Assembly (NCBI RefSeq): GCF_030732985.1
Contig: NZ_JASHJX010000004.1
Coordinates: 62,001 to 126,000, forward strand
Length of the DNA stretch: 64,000 nucleotides
Source of the DNA: Nioella sp. MMSF_3534
GTDB taxonomy: Bacteria > Pseudomonadota > Alphaproteobacteria > Rhodobacterales > Rhodobacteraceae
Direction of reading: 5' to 3'
Both the position numbers and the translations under genes were made by a program. The number at the start of each line of letters is the position of its first letter. Position 1 is the first letter of the stretch. The notes below the pieces were generated by a model. The model searched no databases, was not told where the DNA came from, and worked only from the letters and a program-made list of their open reading frames with translations. Below are positions 17,055-26,490 of the stretch, in pieces.

Positions 17055-17862
17055 ATGGATCCTCGTAGGGGTCAAAATAGGAATCATCATAGGGATCGGC
17101 ATACGGGTCAGCGTAATCCGTCGGCTGATTGCCTCGCAACTCGTAGCGGCGGTTTTGCAGGTAGATCAGCCGCGCCTGCGCATAGCCATCGGCACTTTCG
17201 TAATAGAGCCGGTCGATTTCATCCCCTAGTTCATGGCGGGTGTTCAGAGCATCCGCCACATTGGCCCCGGTGATGTAGTCGCTTTCGGGCCGGGCGAAGG
17301 CCAGCCGCGTGGGGTTCATGACGCTGTCGACGATCAGCCCGGCGGTGTCGCGGCTGGTCGAGGGGCCAAGCAGCGGCAGCACCACATAAGCCCCTTCCGA
17401 CACGCCCCAGACATGCAGGGTTTCACCGAAATCGGTTTCATCCGCGTAAAGCCCGCCTTCCGACGCCGGGTCCAGCAGGCCGCCGAGGCCGAAGGTGCTG
17501 TTCATCAGGAAGCGGAACGTGTTGCGAAGGGCATCGTCCAGACGCAGTTGCAGGATGTCGTTCACGACATAGAGCGGCTGGTTGAGATTGGACGAGAAAT
17601 TGCCAAGCCCGTTGCGCACCGGTTCCGGAACGGCGGTACCATAGCCAAGCGCCACGGGGCGCAGCACGGCCCGGTCGACCGCAACGTTCAGGTCGTGCAT
17701 CGCCCGATTCGACGCCTCGGTCGGGTCGTTGATTTCAGATGCGCCGGGCAGCACCGCTGGCCCGCAGGCCATCAAGACGAGCAGAGGTGCTGCGCATAGG
17801 GCGGCGCGAATTCGGGATGTGGATGCGGCAGCGGTCAATGGGATTCTCGTCAAGGCTTTCAT
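17044..17862 (-). CDS. mlaA: Outer-membrane lipoprotein MlaA (VacJ)
   Basis: 272-residue lipoprotein that removes phospholipids from the outer leaflet of the outer membrane. The lipobox is LMAC near residue 33 after a basic-hydrophobic signal. Family motifs: INDPTEASNRAMHDLN, a region of amphipathic helices, and LPLLGPSTSRDTAGL. An odd feature is the C-terminal tail, about 30 residues of Asp-Pro-Tyr-rich repeats (DPYADPYDDSYFDPYEDPY). It is the upstream gene of mlaC, with overlapping ends. Confidence 0.92.
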   Translation of the reverse strand: MKALTRIPLTAAASTSRIRAALCAAPLLVLMACGPAVLPGASEINDPTEASNRAMHDLNVAVDRAVLRPVALGYGTAVPEPVRNGLGNFSSNLNQPLYVVNDILQLRLDDALRNTFRFLMNSTFGLGGLLDPASEGGLYADETDFGETLHVWGVSEGAYVVLPLLGPSTSRDTAGLIVDSVMNPTRLAFARPESDYITGANVADALNTRHELGDEIDRLYYESADGYAQARLIYLQNRRYELRGNQPTDYADPYADPYDDSYFDPYEDPYAQ

Positions 17863-18015
17863 AGGCTATACATGATAATAAGGTCTCTCACCTCAAAACA
17901 AAGGTGGGGGCCAGAGGGCAATGGCAGATTTCCCGTTTTTGATGGATTATGTGGCAAGGCAGTCAACAATTAGTGGAACCGCAAAAGCGGATTCACCAGC
18001 GAGGCAGACACCAAG

Positions 18016-19754
18016 ATGACGAGACAGGCACAATCCAGCCGAAACGCCTCTGCGGATGAGCTGCGGCTTGCCAGTGGCGGCAATGGACGGCTGATCGGGG
18101 CGGTCTTCCTGTTCAGCATGTTCACCAATGCGCTGATGCTGACCGGCCCGCTTTACATGCTGCAGGTCTATGACCGTGTCCTTGGCAGCCGGTCAGAGGA
18201 AACGCTGCTGGCACTGTCCATTCTGGTGACGTTCCTGTTCCTGATCATGGGTATTCTCGACTACGCCCGTGGCCGGGTCGCGGCGCGCGTTGGCGCGCGG
18301 TTGCAGGATCGGCTGGATGAACGTGTGTTCAGGGCCACGCTGGCGCGGGCCGGGCGCACAGGACAGCAGCATACCGGCCTGACGGATCTGGAGGCGATCC
18401 AGCGGTTCTTGTCCTCGCCCGTGTTCCTGGCGGTGTTCGACATGCCGTGGACGCCGCTTTTCGTGCTGGCGATTTTCGTGTTTCACCCGTGGCTTGGCTG
18501 GCTGGCGGGGCGACGCTTGTGCTGATTACGCTTCTCAACAAGGCGCGGTCATCGGGGCCCCTCAGCCAGGCCGGAGGGGCGTCGCTGATGGCGGACCGGA
18601 TGGCCGGGCAGTTGCAGACCGAGTCAGAGCTTGTGCGCAGCCTTGGCATGCAGGGGCGGGCTTTGGCGCGCTGGAAGATTGTGCGTGAACAGGCGCTTGG
18701 GCAAGGGATGTCCGCCTCTGACAAGGTGGGCGGTTTTGCCACCCTGACCAAGACCCTGCGCCTGTTCCTGCAATCGGCCATGCTGGGGCTTGGGGCCTAT
18801 CTGGTGCTGCAGGAGGAACTGACCGCAGGGGCGATGATTGCGGGCTCGATCCTGATGGGCCGGGCCTTGGCCCCGATTGAACTGGTCATTGGCCAATGGC
18901 AGGTCATCGCCAGAGCCCGTGAGGGGCGTCAGCGCCTACAGGAATTGCTGACCGAGGAACGGCCGGACCCGGTGCGCCTGCCGCTGCCACGGCCCAAGGC
19001 GCTGCTTGAGGTCAACCAGCTTTCGGTCGTGCCACCGGGGCATGCACAAGCGACGCTGCGCGGCGTGACCTTCAAGGTGGAGCCGGGGCAGGCCGTCGGG
19101 ATCATCGGGCCTTCGGGGGCAGGGAAATCAACCCTCGCAAAGGCCCTGACCGGTGTCTGGAAACCGGCAGGCGGACAGATCCGCCTGGATGGCGCGACGC
19201 TGGACCAGTACGACCCTGACACGCTTGGCCAGCTGATCGGCTACCTGCCGCAAACGGTGACGCTGTTTGATGGCACGCTGGCTGAAAACATCGCAAGGCT
19301 GGAGGCGGAGCCGGACCCCGCCAAGGTGGTGGAGGCGGCACAGCGCGCGGATGCCGATGCGCTGATCCGACGCCAGAGCGAAGGCTACGACACGCGGATG
19401 ATCAGCGGCGCCAACCGGTTGTCGGGCGGGCAGATCCAGCGGATCGGTCTGGCGCGGGCGCTCTATGGCGATCCGGTGCTGATGGTGCTGGATGAACCCA
19501 ATTCCAACCTCGACAATGACGGGGCAGAGGCGCTGAACCGGGCGATCAAGGCGATGAAGGCGGCAGGAAACGGCGTTCTGATCATGGCGCACCGCCCGGC
19601 GGCCATCCGCGAATGCGACATGTTGCTGGTTCTGGACAATGGCGGCGCACGGGCCTTCGGTCCGCGCGACGAGATCCTTCAGAAGGTGCTGCGCAACGCC
19701 GATCAGGTGCTTGGGGCCGCGAAAATGCCGGTTGTGCAGGGAGGGATCAGCTGA
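18016..19754 (+). pseudogene. Type I secretion ABC transporter, PrtD-like, interrupted by one frameshift
   Basis: Two frames together encode a complete type I secretion permease/ATPase of about 579 residues. Frame one (18016-18525) gives the transmembrane part (ALMLTGPLYMLQVYDRVLGS, MPWTPLFVLAIFVFHPW). Frame two carries the rest: Walker A GPSGAGKSTLAKALTG, signature LSGGQIQRIGLARALYG and Walker [16 protein letters not shown]. The frames meet at the G-run 18507-18510; one extra G there would restore GWLAGATLVLITLL, the expected continuation. Either the gene is inactivated, or the base is a sequencing error. The HlyD partner directly downstream is intact. The exported substrate is not recognisable nearby. 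Confidence 0.85.
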
Positions 19755-21064
19755 TGTCCGACGATACCGCAAGCAAGGCTTGGTCCGTCCGGGGGCCGAT
19801 CGCCTTGGGTATGCTGGCGCTTGTCGCCCTGGTCGGTGGCTTCGGGGCCTGGGCGGCCCTGTCGAACATCGCGGGGGCTGTCGTTGCCTCGGGCCAGATC
19901 GAGGTCGATCGAAACCGGCAGGCGGTGCAGCATCCCGATGGCGGCGTGGTTCTGACGCTCGACGTGATCGAGGGGCAGCGCGTGGCGGAAGGCGATGTGT
20001 TGTTGCGGCTGGATCCGTCCGATCTGCAATCGGGCCTGTCCGTGGCCAATGCGCAACTGAACGAATGGCGTGCCCGGCAGGCCCGGCTGGAAGCGGAGCG
20101 CGATCTCGCGACCGAGATCACCTTTCCGCCCGACCTGCTGGAAGCCGCCGCTGAAAATGCGGATCTGGCGGAGCTTCTGGAAGGCCAGCGCAACCTCTTT
20201 GCCGCACGCGTCGAAACCCTGACCCAGTCCACCGACCAGCTGAACCGGCGCGCCGAGCAGATCGGTGCGCAGCTGGACGGCATCGCGGCCCAGAGGGCCG
20301 CCCTGACCGATCAGCGAGAGCTGGTGGAGCTGGAACTGGTCAGCGTCCAGGACCTGATCGACCGGGGGCTGGCCGAGGCCTCTCGCGGGTTGGCCCTGCG
20401 CCGGGAAAGCGCGCGCCTGCTTGGCACGATCGGGGAGCTGGAGGCGAGCGCGGCGGAAGCGGCGGGCCGGATCACGGAGATCGACCTGCAGATCCTGCAG
20501 CTGGAAACCGAACGCCGGGAGGAGGCCATCGCGCAGCTGCGCGAAGTGCGGGTGGAGCAGGCGGAACTGGCCGAGCGGGCCCGTGCCCTGAGCCGGCAAC
20601 TGGCACAGACGGAGATTCGCGCACCGGTTGACGGGGTGGTCTACGGGCTTGCCGTGTTCGGTGCCCGGTCGGTCGTGCAGGCGGCACAGCCGGTGCTCTT
20701 CCTCGTGCCGCAGGACCGGCCACTGATCATTTCGACCCGGATCGCGCCGACGAATGTCGACGAGGTCTTTGTCGGCCAGGAGGTTGTGCTGCGGTTCCCC
20801 GCCTTCAATGCGCGCACCACGCCCGAACTGTTCGGTCAGGTGCGGCAGGTGTCTGCGGATGCCTTCGTGGATGAAAACACCGGCGTCAGCTACTACGCGG
20901 CCGAGATCGTGCTGAACGAGGGTGAGGCCACGCGGCTGGAGGACGAGACGCTGCTGCCGGGGATGCCGGTCGAGGCCTTCATCCTCACCGAGGACCGCAC
21001 GCCAATGGCCTACCTCCTGCGTCCGCTCTCGGATTACTTCAACCGGGCCTTCCGCGAGGGATAA
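19754..21064 (+). CDS. HlyD-family type I secretion periplasmic adaptor
   Basis: 436-residue membrane-fusion protein that bridges the ABC transporter and an outer-membrane TolC-type channel. One transmembrane segment (residues 14-40), the first biotinyl-lipoyl half-motif ([19 protein letters not shown]), a long coiled-coil hairpin (about residues 90-280, rich in Leu/Glu/Ala/Arg/Gln), the second half-motif ([15 protein letters not shown]), and a C-terminal beta-barrel region. Its ATG overlaps the transporter stop (TGATG), so translation is coupled. This gene being intact argues that the upstream frameshift may be recent or a sequencing artefact. Confidence 0.93.
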   Translation: MSDDTASKAWSVRGPIALGMLALVALVGGFGAWAALSNIAGAVVASGQIEVDRNRQAVQHPDGGVVLTLDVIEGQRVAEGDVLLRLDPSDLQSGLSVANAQLNEWRARQARLEAERDLATEITFPPDLLEAAAENADLAELLEGQRNLFAARVETLTQSTDQLNRRAEQIGAQLDGIAAQRAALTDQRELVELELVSVQDLIDRGLAEASRGLALRRESARLLGTIGELEASAAEAAGRITEIDLQILQLETERREEAIAQLREVRVEQAELAERARALSRQLAQTEIRAPVDGVVYGLAVFGARSVVQAAQPVLFLVPQDRPLIISTRIAPTNVDEVFVGQEVVLRFPAFNARTTPELFGQVRQVSADAFVDENTGVSYYAAEIVLNEGEATRLEDETLLPGMPVEAFILTEDRTPMAYLLRPLSDYFNRAFREG

Positions 21065-21066
21065 GG

Positions 21067-21246
21067 GGTTTCGCCGCGCATCGCGCGTCGACCCGCGAAC
21101 GCGCCTCGTCACCCCCCGCTTGCGCGGGGACCTCCTCGGCGCGTGCTGCCGCGGAGGCGTGGACCGGGCGGTTCACCGGTGCGGGGGCTGTTCGGCGTGG
21201 TTGAGGCTGGACGCCTCCGGCGGAGGTATTTGGTCCAAGATGAAAG
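21067..21246 (+). repeat. Dispersed intergenic repeat, copy B (180 bases)
   Basis: Same element as 11384-11565, in the opposite orientation. The left block 21067-21093 and right block 21213-21246 are nearly identical to copy A, and the total lengths are 180 and 182 bases. It starts three bases after the HlyD stop codon. An internal hairpin CCCCGC/GCGGGG lies at about 21115-21130. The rest of the gap up to ridA (21247-21351) shows no gene. Confidence 0.8.
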
Positions 21247-21351
21247 AGAAGGTCGCATTCAGGCCCTTTGCGGCGTGTTCGGATGCTTGCCGGGGCTGCG
21301 GGAGACCCCTAGGGTGCGGCGCGACGGAAACTCAGCGCGAAGAGGTGCGAG

Positions 21352-21813
21352 ATGAGCAATTTTGAGGCCAGACTGGCCGAGATGGGGATCACCCTGCCCG
21401 ATGCCCCGGCCCCGGCGGCCAATTACGTGCCCTTCGTGGTGGTGGGCGACATCGTCTATGTTTCGGGGCAGATTTCCACCGACGAGAACGGTTTGATCAC
21501 TGGCAAGGTCGGTGATGACATGGCAACCGAAGAAGGGGCTGCCGCCGCGCGGCGTTGCGCGATCAGCCTTCTTGCGCAGGTCAAGGCGGCCTGTGGCGGA
21601 GATCTGGACCGGTTGGTGCGGGTGATCAAGCTGACCGGCTTCGTCAATTCCACCGCCGACTACACCGACCAGCCCAAGGTGGTGAACGGGGCCTCTGACT
21701 TTCTCGTGGAGGCCTTGGGGGATGCCGGTCGTCATAGTCGATCCGCCGTTTCCGCCGCGTCCTTGCCGCTTGGCGTGGCGGTGGAGATCGAGGGGATCTT
21801 CCAGATCGCATGA
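21352..21813 (+). CDS. RidA/YjgF-family protein
   Basis: 153 residues, of the longer RidA-like subfamily (COG0251). RidA proteins hydrolyse reactive enamine/imine intermediates of amino-acid metabolism. Seen: NYVPFVVVGDIVYVSGQIS near the N-terminus and the C-terminal SRSAVSAASLPLGVAVEIEG, which aligns with the family signature; the catalytic Arg equivalent is the R of HSRSAV. The gene overlaps the next by four bases. Confidence 0.85.
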   Translation: MSNFEARLAEMGITLPDAPAPAANYVPFVVVGDIVYVSGQISTDENGLITGKVGDDMATEEGAAAARRCAISLLAQVKAACGGDLDRLVRVIKLTGFVNSTADYTDQPKVVNGASDFLVEALGDAGRHSRSAVSAASLPLGVAVEIEGIFQIA

Positions 21814-22562
21814 GCTTGCACCCTGCCTTCCTGGCTGCGCCGATCGCGCATCGGGGGCTGCATGACGTGACCAAGGGGCGCCCGGAAAACGGGCTTTCCG
21901 CGGTGCGGGCGGCGCTCGATGCGGGCTATGGGCTGGAGCTTGACCTGCAGATTTCGTCGGACGGCGTGGCCATGGTCTTTCACGACTATGAACTGGACCG
22001 CGTGACCGGAGAAACCGGACAGGTGAAGCGGCGCAGCGCGGAGGAGCTGGGACGGATTGCGTTGACTGGCAGCGAGGATCGCATCCCGCGCCTGTCCGAG
22101 GTGCTGGCATTGGTTTCAGGCCGCACGCCTCTCCTGCTGGAGATCAAGGAGCAATCGCGATTCATGGGGCCGGTGGATGGCGTGCTGGAACGGGCCGTGG
22201 CCGCCGATCTGGCAGGCTATGATGGCCCGGTTGCGGTCATGAGCTTCAACCCCGCCTCGGTTGCGGCCTTGGCGAAAGCCGCCCCCGATGTCCCGCGCGG
22301 ATTGACCAGCGGCAGTTACGGCGACCCGGAATGGGCGCCGCTTGGGCCGGAAATTCTGGACCGGTTTCGGGCCCTCGACGGATTTGACGCGACAGGCTGC
22401 TGTTTCATAAGCCACTATCACAAGGATCTGTCCGACCCGGCGGTGACAGCACTGAAGGCGCGTGGCATCCCGGTTCTGTGCTGGACGATCCGCTCGCCGG
22501 AGGCGGAGGCCGAGACGCGACGGATCGCGGACAATGTGACATTTGAGGGGTATCTTCCATGA
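21810..22562 (+). CDS. Glycerophosphodiester phosphodiesterase
   Basis: 250-residue TIM-barrel phosphodiesterase, cytoplasmic (no signal peptide). It hydrolyses glycerophosphodiesters to glycerol-3-phosphate and an alcohol. Seen: the HRG motif (APIAHRGLHD), PENGLSAVRAALDAGYGLEL, the metal/acid pair ELDLQISSDGVAMVFHDYEL, and the C-terminal GIPVLCWTIRSPEAE. It is coupled to ridA (ATGA) and to the next small gene. Confidence 0.9.
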   Translation: MSLHPAFLAAPIAHRGLHDVTKGRPENGLSAVRAALDAGYGLELDLQISSDGVAMVFHDYELDRVTGETGQVKRRSAEELGRIALTGSEDRIPRLSEVLALVSGRTPLLLEIKEQSRFMGPVDGVLERAVAADLAGYDGPVAVMSFNPASVAALAKAAPDVPRGLTSGSYGDPEWAPLGPEILDRFRALDGFDATGCCFISHYHKDLSDPAVTALKARGIPVLCWTIRSPEAEAETRRIADNVTFEGYLP

Positions 22563-22894
22563 CCATCCTGCGCACGACCCACAGCCTTGTTGCGGTGCTG
22601 ACCTTTGTGCTGCTTTTGTCGGCGTTCCGGGGGGAGTTGCGGGTTGCCCTGAATGCCGTGGACGGGCCGTCCCTCGCGCTGGTGATCCCGGTTCTGGCCT
22701 TCGCGGCGCTTGTCACGGCGCTGAGCTCTGCGGCGACCGCCCTGACGCTGGATATGGCGGCGCTTATCCTGCTTGGCCTTTACATGGCGGAGGACGGTAT
22801 CAGTGCCCTGCCACTGGCCGGGGCCGTTGGTCTGGTGATCATGGCCGGGCTGTGCTTTGGCCTGATTCGGATGTCGCCCGACCTTGATGATTGA
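22559..22894 (+). CDS. Small integral membrane protein, unknown
   Basis: 111 residues with about three hydrophobic segments (residues 8-25, 40-70, 80-105). No family recognised. It starts inside the stop of the phosphodiesterase gene (ATGA), so it is probably translated from that operon. Confidence 0.65.
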   Translation: MTILRTTHSLVAVLTFVLLLSAFRGELRVALNAVDGPSLALVIPVLAFAALVTALSSAATALTLDMAALILLGLYMAEDGISALPLAGAVGLVIMAGLCFGLIRMSPDLDD

Positions 22895-22944
22895 TCTTCG
22901 CGCGCCCAGGCCCATCTTCTGAGGGGACATAGGACAGGGCAATC

Positions 22945-24135
22945 ATGGACGGCGACACCGCAATCGAGATCACGGCCTTTGCCAGCCTGTCGGATATTCC
23001 GGCAGAAGAGTGGGATGCCTGCGCCTGCCCGGAAGCCAGTGAGGGCGGCCCGCCCGCCGATCCCTTCACCACGCACCGGTTCCTGAAGGCACTGGAAGAC
23101 AGCGGGTCTGTCGGACCCGGCACGGGGTGGCAGCCGCGATATCTGATGGCGCGGGCAGCGGGGCAGGTGATCGCCGCCGCGCCGCTTTATGCCAAGGGGC
23201 ACAGCCAGGGCGAATACATCTTCGATCACAACTGGGCCCATGCCTTTGATCGGGCGGGAGGGCGCTATTACCCCAAGCTGCAAATGGCAGTGCCATTTAC
23301 CCCCGCCACCGGGCGGCGCTTTCTGACCCGACCGGGATGGGAGGATGTGGGCCGTGCCGCGCTGGTGCAGGGGGCGGTGCAGGTGGCCGAGGATAGCGGC
23401 CTGTCCTCGCTACACATCACCTTTTGTACTCAGGAGGAGGCAGAGGCGGGTGGGCGGATCGGTTTGCTGCGCCGGACCACGCAGCAGTTCCACTGGGAAA
23501 ACGCGGGCTATGGCAGTTTCGACGATTTCCTGGGCTCGCTCTCGTCACGCAAGCGCAAGACGATCCGCAAGGAACGCGCGCAGGCGCAGGGGTTCGGCGG
23601 GCAGATCGTGTCGCTGACCGGTGATGATCTGCGGCCGGAGCATTGGGATGCGTTCTGGCACTTCTATCAGGATACCGGCGCGCGCAAATGGGGCAGCCCC
23701 TATCTGACGCGCAGCTTCTTCGACCTCGTGCAGGAAACCATGCGCGATGACGTTCTGTTGGTGCTGGCAGTTCGGGAGGGCGTGCCGGTGGCGGGGGCGC
23801 TCAACTTCATCGGGCGCGACGTGCTGTTCGGGCGCTACTGGGGCTGCATGGAACATCACCCCTGCCTGCATTTTGAACTGTGCTATTATCAGGCCATAGA
23901 CGCCGCGATTGAACGGGGGCTTGCCCGTGTCGAGGCTGGCGCGCAGGGCGAACACAAGCTGGCGCGGGGCTATTTGCCGGTGCCCACCCATTCCCTGCAC
24001 TGGATCGCCGATCCCGGCTTTTCCGAGGCGGTCGAGAACTATCTGGAGGCCGAACGCGCCGCGGTCGAAGAGGATATCGAGATCCTCACCGCCTATGGGC
24101 CGTTTCGCAAAGCGCAGGTGGAGGAACAGGAATGA
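22945..24135 (+). CDS. DUF482/FemAB-like GNAT acyltransferase
   Basis: 396-residue protein of the COG3146 (DUF482) family, a GNAT-fold group related to the FemAB peptidyltransferases; the substrate is not established. Seen: the conserved motif [30 protein letters not shown] near residue 285, and the C-terminal [18 protein letters not shown]. It is 50 bases behind the membrane-protein gene and overlaps the next by four bases. Confidence 0.82.
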   Translation: MDGDTAIEITAFASLSDIPAEEWDACACPEASEGGPPADPFTTHRFLKALEDSGSVGPGTGWQPRYLMARAAGQVIAAAPLYAKGHSQGEYIFDHNWAHAFDRAGGRYYPKLQMAVPFTPATGRRFLTRPGWEDVGRAALVQGAVQVAEDSGLSSLHITFCTQEEAEAGGRIGLLRRTTQQFHWENAGYGSFDDFLGSLSSRKRKTIRKERAQAQGFGGQIVSLTGDDLRPEHWDAFWHFYQDTGARKWGSPYLTRSFFDLVQETMRDDVLLVLAVREGVPVAGALNFIGRDVLFGRYWGCMEHHPCLHFELCYYQAIDAAIERGLARVEAGAQGEHKLARGYLPVPTHSLHWIADPGFSEAVENYLEAERAAVEEDIEILTAYGPFRKAQVEEQE

Positions 24136-24428
24136 CCGACAAATTGACCGAAGAGGACCGGGAGGCCGCCCTTGCGCCGCTGCTGGAAAGCGGCTGGCAC
24201 ATGGTCGAGGGCCGAGATGCCATCGCCAAGACCTACACCTTCCGCAATTTCATAGAGGCCTTCGGCTTCATGACGCGCGCCGCGCTCTGGGCCGAGAAAT
24301 GGAACCACCACCCGGAATGGTCTAATGTCTACAAGACGGTGGAGGTCACGCTCACCAGCCATGACGTGGAGGGACTGAGCGAGCGCGATGTGAAACTGGC
24401 AAAGAAGATGGATGCGCTGGCCGGGTGA
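24132..24428 (+). CDS. phhB: 4a-hydroxytetrahydrobiopterin dehydratase
   Basis: 98-residue pterin-4-alpha-carbinolamine dehydratase, which regenerates the pterin cofactor after aromatic amino-acid hydroxylation. Seen: [20 protein letters not shown], with the catalytic His pair in [11 protein letters not shown], and the C-terminal [19 protein letters not shown]. No phenylalanine hydroxylase gene is in the window. Coupled to the upstream gene (ATGA). Confidence 0.92.
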   Translation: MTDKLTEEDREAALAPLLESGWHMVEGRDAIAKTYTFRNFIEAFGFMTRAALWAEKWNHHPEWSNVYKTVEVTLTSHDVEGLSERDVKLAKKMDALAG

Positions 24429-24509
24429 CCAAATGACCGGGTCAGTGCAGGACCCCGACCGCGCCATGCGCGCAAGGCGTGGCCCCGACAATCGCCGGGG
24501 CTGCTTTTC

Positions 24510-25622
24510 TCAGGCCCGACCCAGCAGCCGCAGCTTGCTGTCGAAATCGCCCCGGTCCACATAGCACCCATGCAGATGCCGGAAACCGCTGTCGGGGTTG
24601 AAGGCGCTGCGCCCGTGCAGCACGCGGCGATTGTCGAAGACGACCATCTCTCCTGCCCGCAGTTTCAGCGACACCGCATAGGACGGGTCACGGATCAGCC
24701 GCATGAGGTTCAGATAGGCCGGGTAGAACGCCACCAGCTGCTCGGGCTCCAGGTCCACCACATCGCCGATATGGGCGTTGAAGCAGATCTCGGCGATCTC
24801 GCCATCCGTGTCCGTCACAAGGATTGGATGCCGGCTGCGGATATCGTCCTTGTCATCGTGGTAGCGGAAGGGGATCGCGACGCGCGTCAGCAGGTCGAAC
24901 TGTTCCGGGTGGCGGGCCTTGAAATCCTCGGCCACGGCGAAGCCGTCACAGAAGACCGACTCGCCGCCCTCGGCCTCGTTGGCAATGCAATGCAGGAACT
25001 GGTAGCCCGGCGGACATTCCTGATAGGGCAGGTCCGTATGCAGCGGCAATGCCAGCGCCGTGAAAGCCAGGTTGGTCGGGTTTGGCATCGACTTCACCTC
25101 GAACCCGTCCCCGAAATTGGTGATGCGCAGATAGGCGATGCGGGCGGCGATCTTCCACCCGGCATCGGCGTTGTCGTCCAGCCCCTCGATGATCGACAGC
25201 CCATATTTGCGGGTATCGGTCATCCAGCCCTTCAGCGCCTCGTCAGAGGTGGCGATGTCCTCGGCGCGCCAGCGGGGCACCCCATCGGCCCCGAGGTCGG
25301 ACCGCCAGGTTTCGGCAGCCACGATCGCGGGATCCGCCCGCCGCTGGCCCGGGCGATGTTCGCGCAGCCAGTCGAGGTCCAGCTCGCTCTGACCGGGCGT
25401 GCCGGACCAGGACACGGACAGCGTGTTCCCGACAATCTGCACATCCGTTGGCACCGTATCGTCGCTGACCGTGGTCAGGTCGAAGGCCCGTTCCTTGGTA
25501 TCCGGGTGGAACCCGGCAGGGTCATTGTCGATCAGCCAGATGTAGGGAAACACGGCGTCGAGCCCGTCGTTCCACGACACCTGAACCATGCGCTTCTCAG
25601 CGCAGTCTACAGCATGAGTCAT
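24510..25622 (-). CDS. Gamma-butyrobetaine hydroxylase-like 2-oxoglutarate dioxygenase
   Basis: 370-residue Fe(II)/2-oxoglutarate dioxygenase of the gamma-butyrobetaine/trimethyllysine hydroxylase family. Seen: the iron-binding HxD in PLHTDLPYQECPPGYQ, the distal His in NRRVLHGRSAFN with the 2-oxoglutarate-binding Arg, and the N-terminal DUF971-type domain (VSWNDGLDAVFPYIWLIDND). The N-terminal zinc cysteines found in animal enzymes are absent: the usual DNC.C stretch reads DNDPAGFHP. The start at 25622 (ATG) is used; a GTG lies three codons upstream. Carnitine biosynthesis or breakdown is the likely role. Confidence 0.85.
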   Translation of the reverse strand: MTHAVDCAEKRMVQVSWNDGLDAVFPYIWLIDNDPAGFHPDTKERAFDLTTVSDDTVPTDVQIVGNTLSVSWSGTPGQSELDLDWLREHRPGQRRADPAIVAAETWRSDLGADGVPRWRAEDIATSDEALKGWMTDTRKYGLSIIEGLDDNADAGWKIAARIAYLRITNFGDGFEVKSMPNPTNLAFTALALPLHTDLPYQECPPGYQFLHCIANEAEGGESVFCDGFAVAEDFKARHPEQFDLLTRVAIPFRYHDDKDDIRSRHPILVTDTDGEIAEICFNAHIGDVVDLEPEQLVAFYPAYLNLMRLIRDPSYAVSLKLRAGEMVVFDNRRVLHGRSAFNPDSGFRHLHGCYVDRGDFDSKLRLLGRA

Positions 25623-25752
25623 TGTGATCACTCACTTGAATTGATTTTGGAATTCGGATGGTCTGACGCGTTTTTTCAACACGCCCCGTTTTCAGTGCGG
25701 GGGTGGCCAGTACACATGCGCCTTGGCATGTGGGTGTCCGGGGCTGCGTCCG

Positions 25753-25816
25753 ATCACAACAATCATTGCGACATGATTCTCTCTATGGTGACGAAACTAG
25801 AGATGCATGTTGTGAT
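25753..25816. promoter_or_regulatory. Inverted repeat upstream of the dioxygenase gene
   Basis: The arms ATCACAACA (25753-25761) and TGTTGTGAT (25808-25816) are exact inverse complements 46 bases apart. A third similar site, ATTGTGATCAC (25621-25631), overlaps the start codon. This is a possible operator set. The 299-base gap otherwise shows no gene. Confidence 0.35.
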
Positions 25817-25866
25817 TCTGGCAAGTGTTTCCGTCACCTACGCATTCGGGTTCATACAAGAAACGA

Positions 25867-25891
25867 CGGCCCCGGGGGTGACCCGAGGCCG
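25867..25891 (-). terminator. Probable terminator of the peroxiredoxin gene
   Basis: GC-rich hairpin with arms CGGCCCCGGG and CCCGAGGCCG (one mismatch, five-base loop), 30 bases after the stop on the minus strand and followed by a T-rich stretch. Confidence 0.55.
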
Positions 25892-25921
25892 ACAGGGAAA
25901 GCCGGAAGCTTGTCGCCGGAC

Positions 25922-26410
25922 TCAGATCTTTTCCAGCAGTTCCTCGCCCACGGTCAGCTTGCAGGCGCCGCCTTCCTCTTCGAGGTTCAGCACCTTCACG
26001 ACTCCGTCTTCGGCCAGCAGCGCAAAGCGCTGGCAGCGGTCCAGAAGCCCGATTGCCGGTACGCTGAAGTCCAGCCCGATGGCCTTGGTGAATTCTGCCG
26101 ACGGATCGCCGAGCATGGTGATGCCCGCCTCGGTCGCGCCGCTCGACTCGCCCCAGGCCGCCATGACGAAGGGATCGTTGACCGACACACAGATCACCTC
26201 GTCTACCCCCTTTTCGGCAAAGCCCGCGCGGGTGCGGATGAAGCTGGGCAGGTGGGTGGCGTCGCAAGTGCGGGTGAATGCACCGGGAAGCCCGAAGATC
26301 ACCACTTTGCGGCCCTTCAGTTTCGGGGCCAGCTCGACGGCCTCGGGGCCGTTTTCACCGAAGATCAGAAAGGTGGTTTCCGGCAGTTTGTCACCGACAC
26401 TAATCGCCAT
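25922..26410 (-). CDS. Peroxiredoxin (Prx5/AHP type)
   Basis: 162-residue thiol peroxidase of the Prx5 subfamily, which reduces H2O2 and alkyl hydroperoxides in the cytoplasm. Seen: the peroxidatic site VVIFGLPGAFTRTCDATHLP (Cys near residue 49; TRTC rather than the commoner TPTC) and the conserved DPFVMAAWG region. A second cysteine (near residue 121) lies in LLDRCQRFALL and a third in GGACKL, so a resolving role for one of them is possible. It diverges from the ferredoxin reductase gene. Confidence 0.92.
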   Translation of the reverse strand: MAISVGDKLPETTFLIFGENGPEAVELAPKLKGRKVVIFGLPGAFTRTCDATHLPSFIRTRAGFAEKGVDEVICVSVNDPFVMAAWGESSGATEAGITMLGDPSAEFTKAIGLDFSVPAIGLLDRCQRFALLAEDGVVKVLNLEEEGGACKLTVGEELLEKI

Positions 26411-26490
26411 GGTTTTCCTCGTGGGCTGATTGGTTTACGCAAGCGATATAGATCAATGGCTGGCTGGTGCCAGAGCGCGGGAGGAATTTC

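Noticed and set aside
18490-18525. Programmed frameshifting in the type I secretion gene
   Set aside because: No slippery heptamer or downstream stem is evident; a missing G in a short run is simpler.
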